Below are positions 5,212 through 6,276 of a stretch of DNA of 6,276 bases, in pieces; position 1 is the stretch's first letter, and each line of letters begins with the position of its first letter. The stretch is from Flavobacteriales bacterium (lineage in GTDB: Bacteria; Bacteroidota; Bacteroidia; Flavobacteriales; Flavobacteriaceae). Location of the stretch: positions 1-6,276 of the forward strand of contig JALWYR010000097.1 of assembly GCA_027003085.1 (NCBI GenBank), read 5' to 3'. The notes beneath the pieces were generated by a model. That model was not told the origin of the DNA and searched no databases. It saw only the letters and a list, made by a program, of their open reading frames with translations. Both the position numbers and the translations under genes were made by a program.

Positions 5212-6276
5212 TTATTGAAAATCGAATTTGATGTCTTTCACGTTCAACTGCAAGGTGGTGCGCCCGTTCCATTGGTTTTCTTCCAAATGATAAACCGCGG
5301 CAAATTCGTTTTGCTGTTTGACCCGTTCCAACAAATCGCCTTTGCCAAAGGCAATGGCTGCATAAAAGTTACGCGTGGTGCCGTCCATCAGGGTTAATTT
5401 CAAATGGTTCTGGTCTTTGCCCACACGTCGTGCAAAACCCGAATCCCGCAGGCCGCGTGTCATAAAAACTGGCTTCATATTGCCCGGGCCAAAGGGGGCA
5501 AAGCGTTTGAGCAACCGGTAAAATTTGGGCGAAATATCGATCAGGTCCAACTCGTCGTCGATAAATATTTCGGGTTCGGGCAGCCCGCCGGGGAAACGCT
5601 TCCTGACCTCCTGCTCGAATGCCCGGATGAAATCCTGCATTTTTTCGGGCTTCACCGACAGCCCCGCAGCAAACTTGTGCCCGCCGAACTGATGAATATG
5701 TTCCTCGATGCTGTTGAGCACATCATAGAGGTCGAACTCGTGTATGGACCGCGCCGAACCCACCCAAAGATTGTCCGTTTCGGAATAGGTCATCACGATG
5801 GTGGGCCGGTAAAAACGTTCGATAAGCCGTGAGGCCACAATGCCCACCACGCCTTTGTGCCATTCCCGGTCATAGACCACCGTGGTGTAGCTGGACGGGT
5901 CGATATGTTTTTCGATTTTTTCCAGGGCGTCGTCGGTGATTTTTTGGTCGGTTTCGCGGCGTTCGCGGTTGTTTTCCTCTATCAGGGCGCCCAGTTCTTC
6001 GGCCTTGTGGTCATCGGTTTGAATGAGTAGTTTAACGGCCAACTTTCCGTGTTCCATCCGTCCGGCGGAATTGATGCGCGGGGCCAGCACAAACACCAGG
6101 TCGGACACTTCCCATTGTTTGCGGCGCATAGTGCGCATCAGCACTTTGAGTCCGGGCCGGGGCATCAGGTTCAACTGTTGCAATCCGAAATACATCAAAG
6201 TGCGGTTTTCGTCCACAATGGGCACAATGTCGGCGGCAATGCTCACGGCCAACAGGTCCAGGTAGGGAATAATTTT
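5212..6276 (-). CDS. recJ: Single-stranded-DNA-specific exonuclease RecJ, C-terminal part, cut by window edge
   Basis: RecJ degrades single-stranded DNA 5' to 3' in recombinational repair, mismatch repair and some base-excision repair. The visible 354 residues begin in frame at the window edge (KIIPYLDLLAVSIAADIVP, the end of the DHH domain). The N-terminal catalytic DHH motifs of this roughly 570-residue family lie outside the window. A TTG at 6250-6252 is inside the gene, not its start. Visible family signatures, numbered from the edge, are PRINSAGR (66-73), WHKGVVGIVASR (139-150), and GGHKFAAG of the DHHA1 domain (198-205). The last supplies DNA and metal contacts. PFGPGNMKPVF (261-271) lies before the C-terminal OB-fold. 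There is no frameshift, and the stop is TAA at 5212-5214. The gene is followed 15 bases later by nth, so two DNA-repair enzymes appear to share a transcript. The promoter lies upstream of the window. Confidence 0.95.
   Translation of the reverse strand, partial: KIIPYLDLLAVSIAADIVPIVDENRTLMYFGLQQLNLMPRPGLKVLMRTMRRKQWEVSDLVFVLAPRINSAGRMEHGKLAVKLLIQTDDHKAEELGALIEENNRERRETDQKITDDALEKIEKHIDPSSYTTVVYDREWHKGVVGIVASRLIERFYRPTIVMTYSETDNLWVGSARSIHEFDLYDVLNSIEEHIHQFGGHKFAAGLSVKPEKMQDFIRAFEQEVRKRFPGGLPEPEIFIDDELDLIDISPKFYRLLKRFAPFGPGNMKPVFMTRGLRDSGFARRVGKDQNHLKLTLMDGTTRNFYAAIAFGKGDLLERVKQQNEFAAVYHLEENQWNGRTTLQLNVKDIKFDFQ

Noticed and set aside
5404..5832. 142-codon plus-strand frame opposite recJ
   Set aside because: It lies fully antisense to conserved RecJ motifs, and its residue pattern mirrors the opposite strand's codons.
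6250..6252. TTG as a possible start of recJ
   Set aside because: The frame is open to the window edge, and the residues upstream (KIIPYLDL) continue the conserved DHH-domain sequence, so the gene is simply cut.
1..6276. CRISPR array, tRNA, rRNA, insertion sequence, attachment site or phage genes
   Set aside because: No spaced direct repeats, cloverleaf, transposase motif or terminal repeats were seen; coding density and gene content are ordinary chromosomal.

Overview
The window carries ordinary Bacteroidota chromosome: seven protein-coding genes, two of them cut by the window edges, in two convergent blocks. The Bacteroidota assignment rests on several clade-typical traits. MnmA has the long insert after its second catalytic cysteine. 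Nth has no iron-sulfur cysteines. The efflux adaptor and NodB-type deacetylase resemble forms I know from this phylum. Two TAnnTTTG promoter elements are present, and Shine-Dalgarno sequences are poor or absent. Base composition looks moderate, roughly half GC by eye, with AT-rich spacers. I cannot resolve the order or genus.

Plus-strand block (1-2240). First comes the 3' portion of a periplasmic adaptor (HlyD/MacA type) of a tripartite efflux or secretion system. Two bases later a NodB-type polysaccharide deacetylase begins at a TTG codon. After a 49-base AT-rich spacer with a good -7 promoter element comes mscL, the large-conductance mechanosensitive channel. A strong intrinsic terminator at 2267-2294 closes this block. 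The theme is the cell envelope: export, glycan modification and osmotic release.

Intergenic region (2241-2438, 198 bases). It holds the mscL terminator and one weak, bulged hairpin. I see no small gene or RNA gene in it.

Minus-strand block (6276 down to 2439). The order of transcription is recJ (C-terminal 354 residues), nth, mnmA, prmC. The recJ-nth gap is 15 bases and the mnmA-prmC gap is 2 bases. The nth-mnmA gap is 74 bases and contains a possible secondary promoter. The first pair acts in DNA repair (single-strand exonuclease and base-excision glycosylase). The second pair acts in translation (tRNA wobble thiolation and release-factor methylation).

I found no mobile element, CRISPR array, tRNA, rRNA or evident new defence or metabolic system. 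The observations most worth a second look are an A AAA AAA heptamer directly before the adaptor's stop codon, in the register where a -1 slip would enter the deacetylase frame, and an Nth protein with no cysteines and an Arg at the position of E. coli Gln41.
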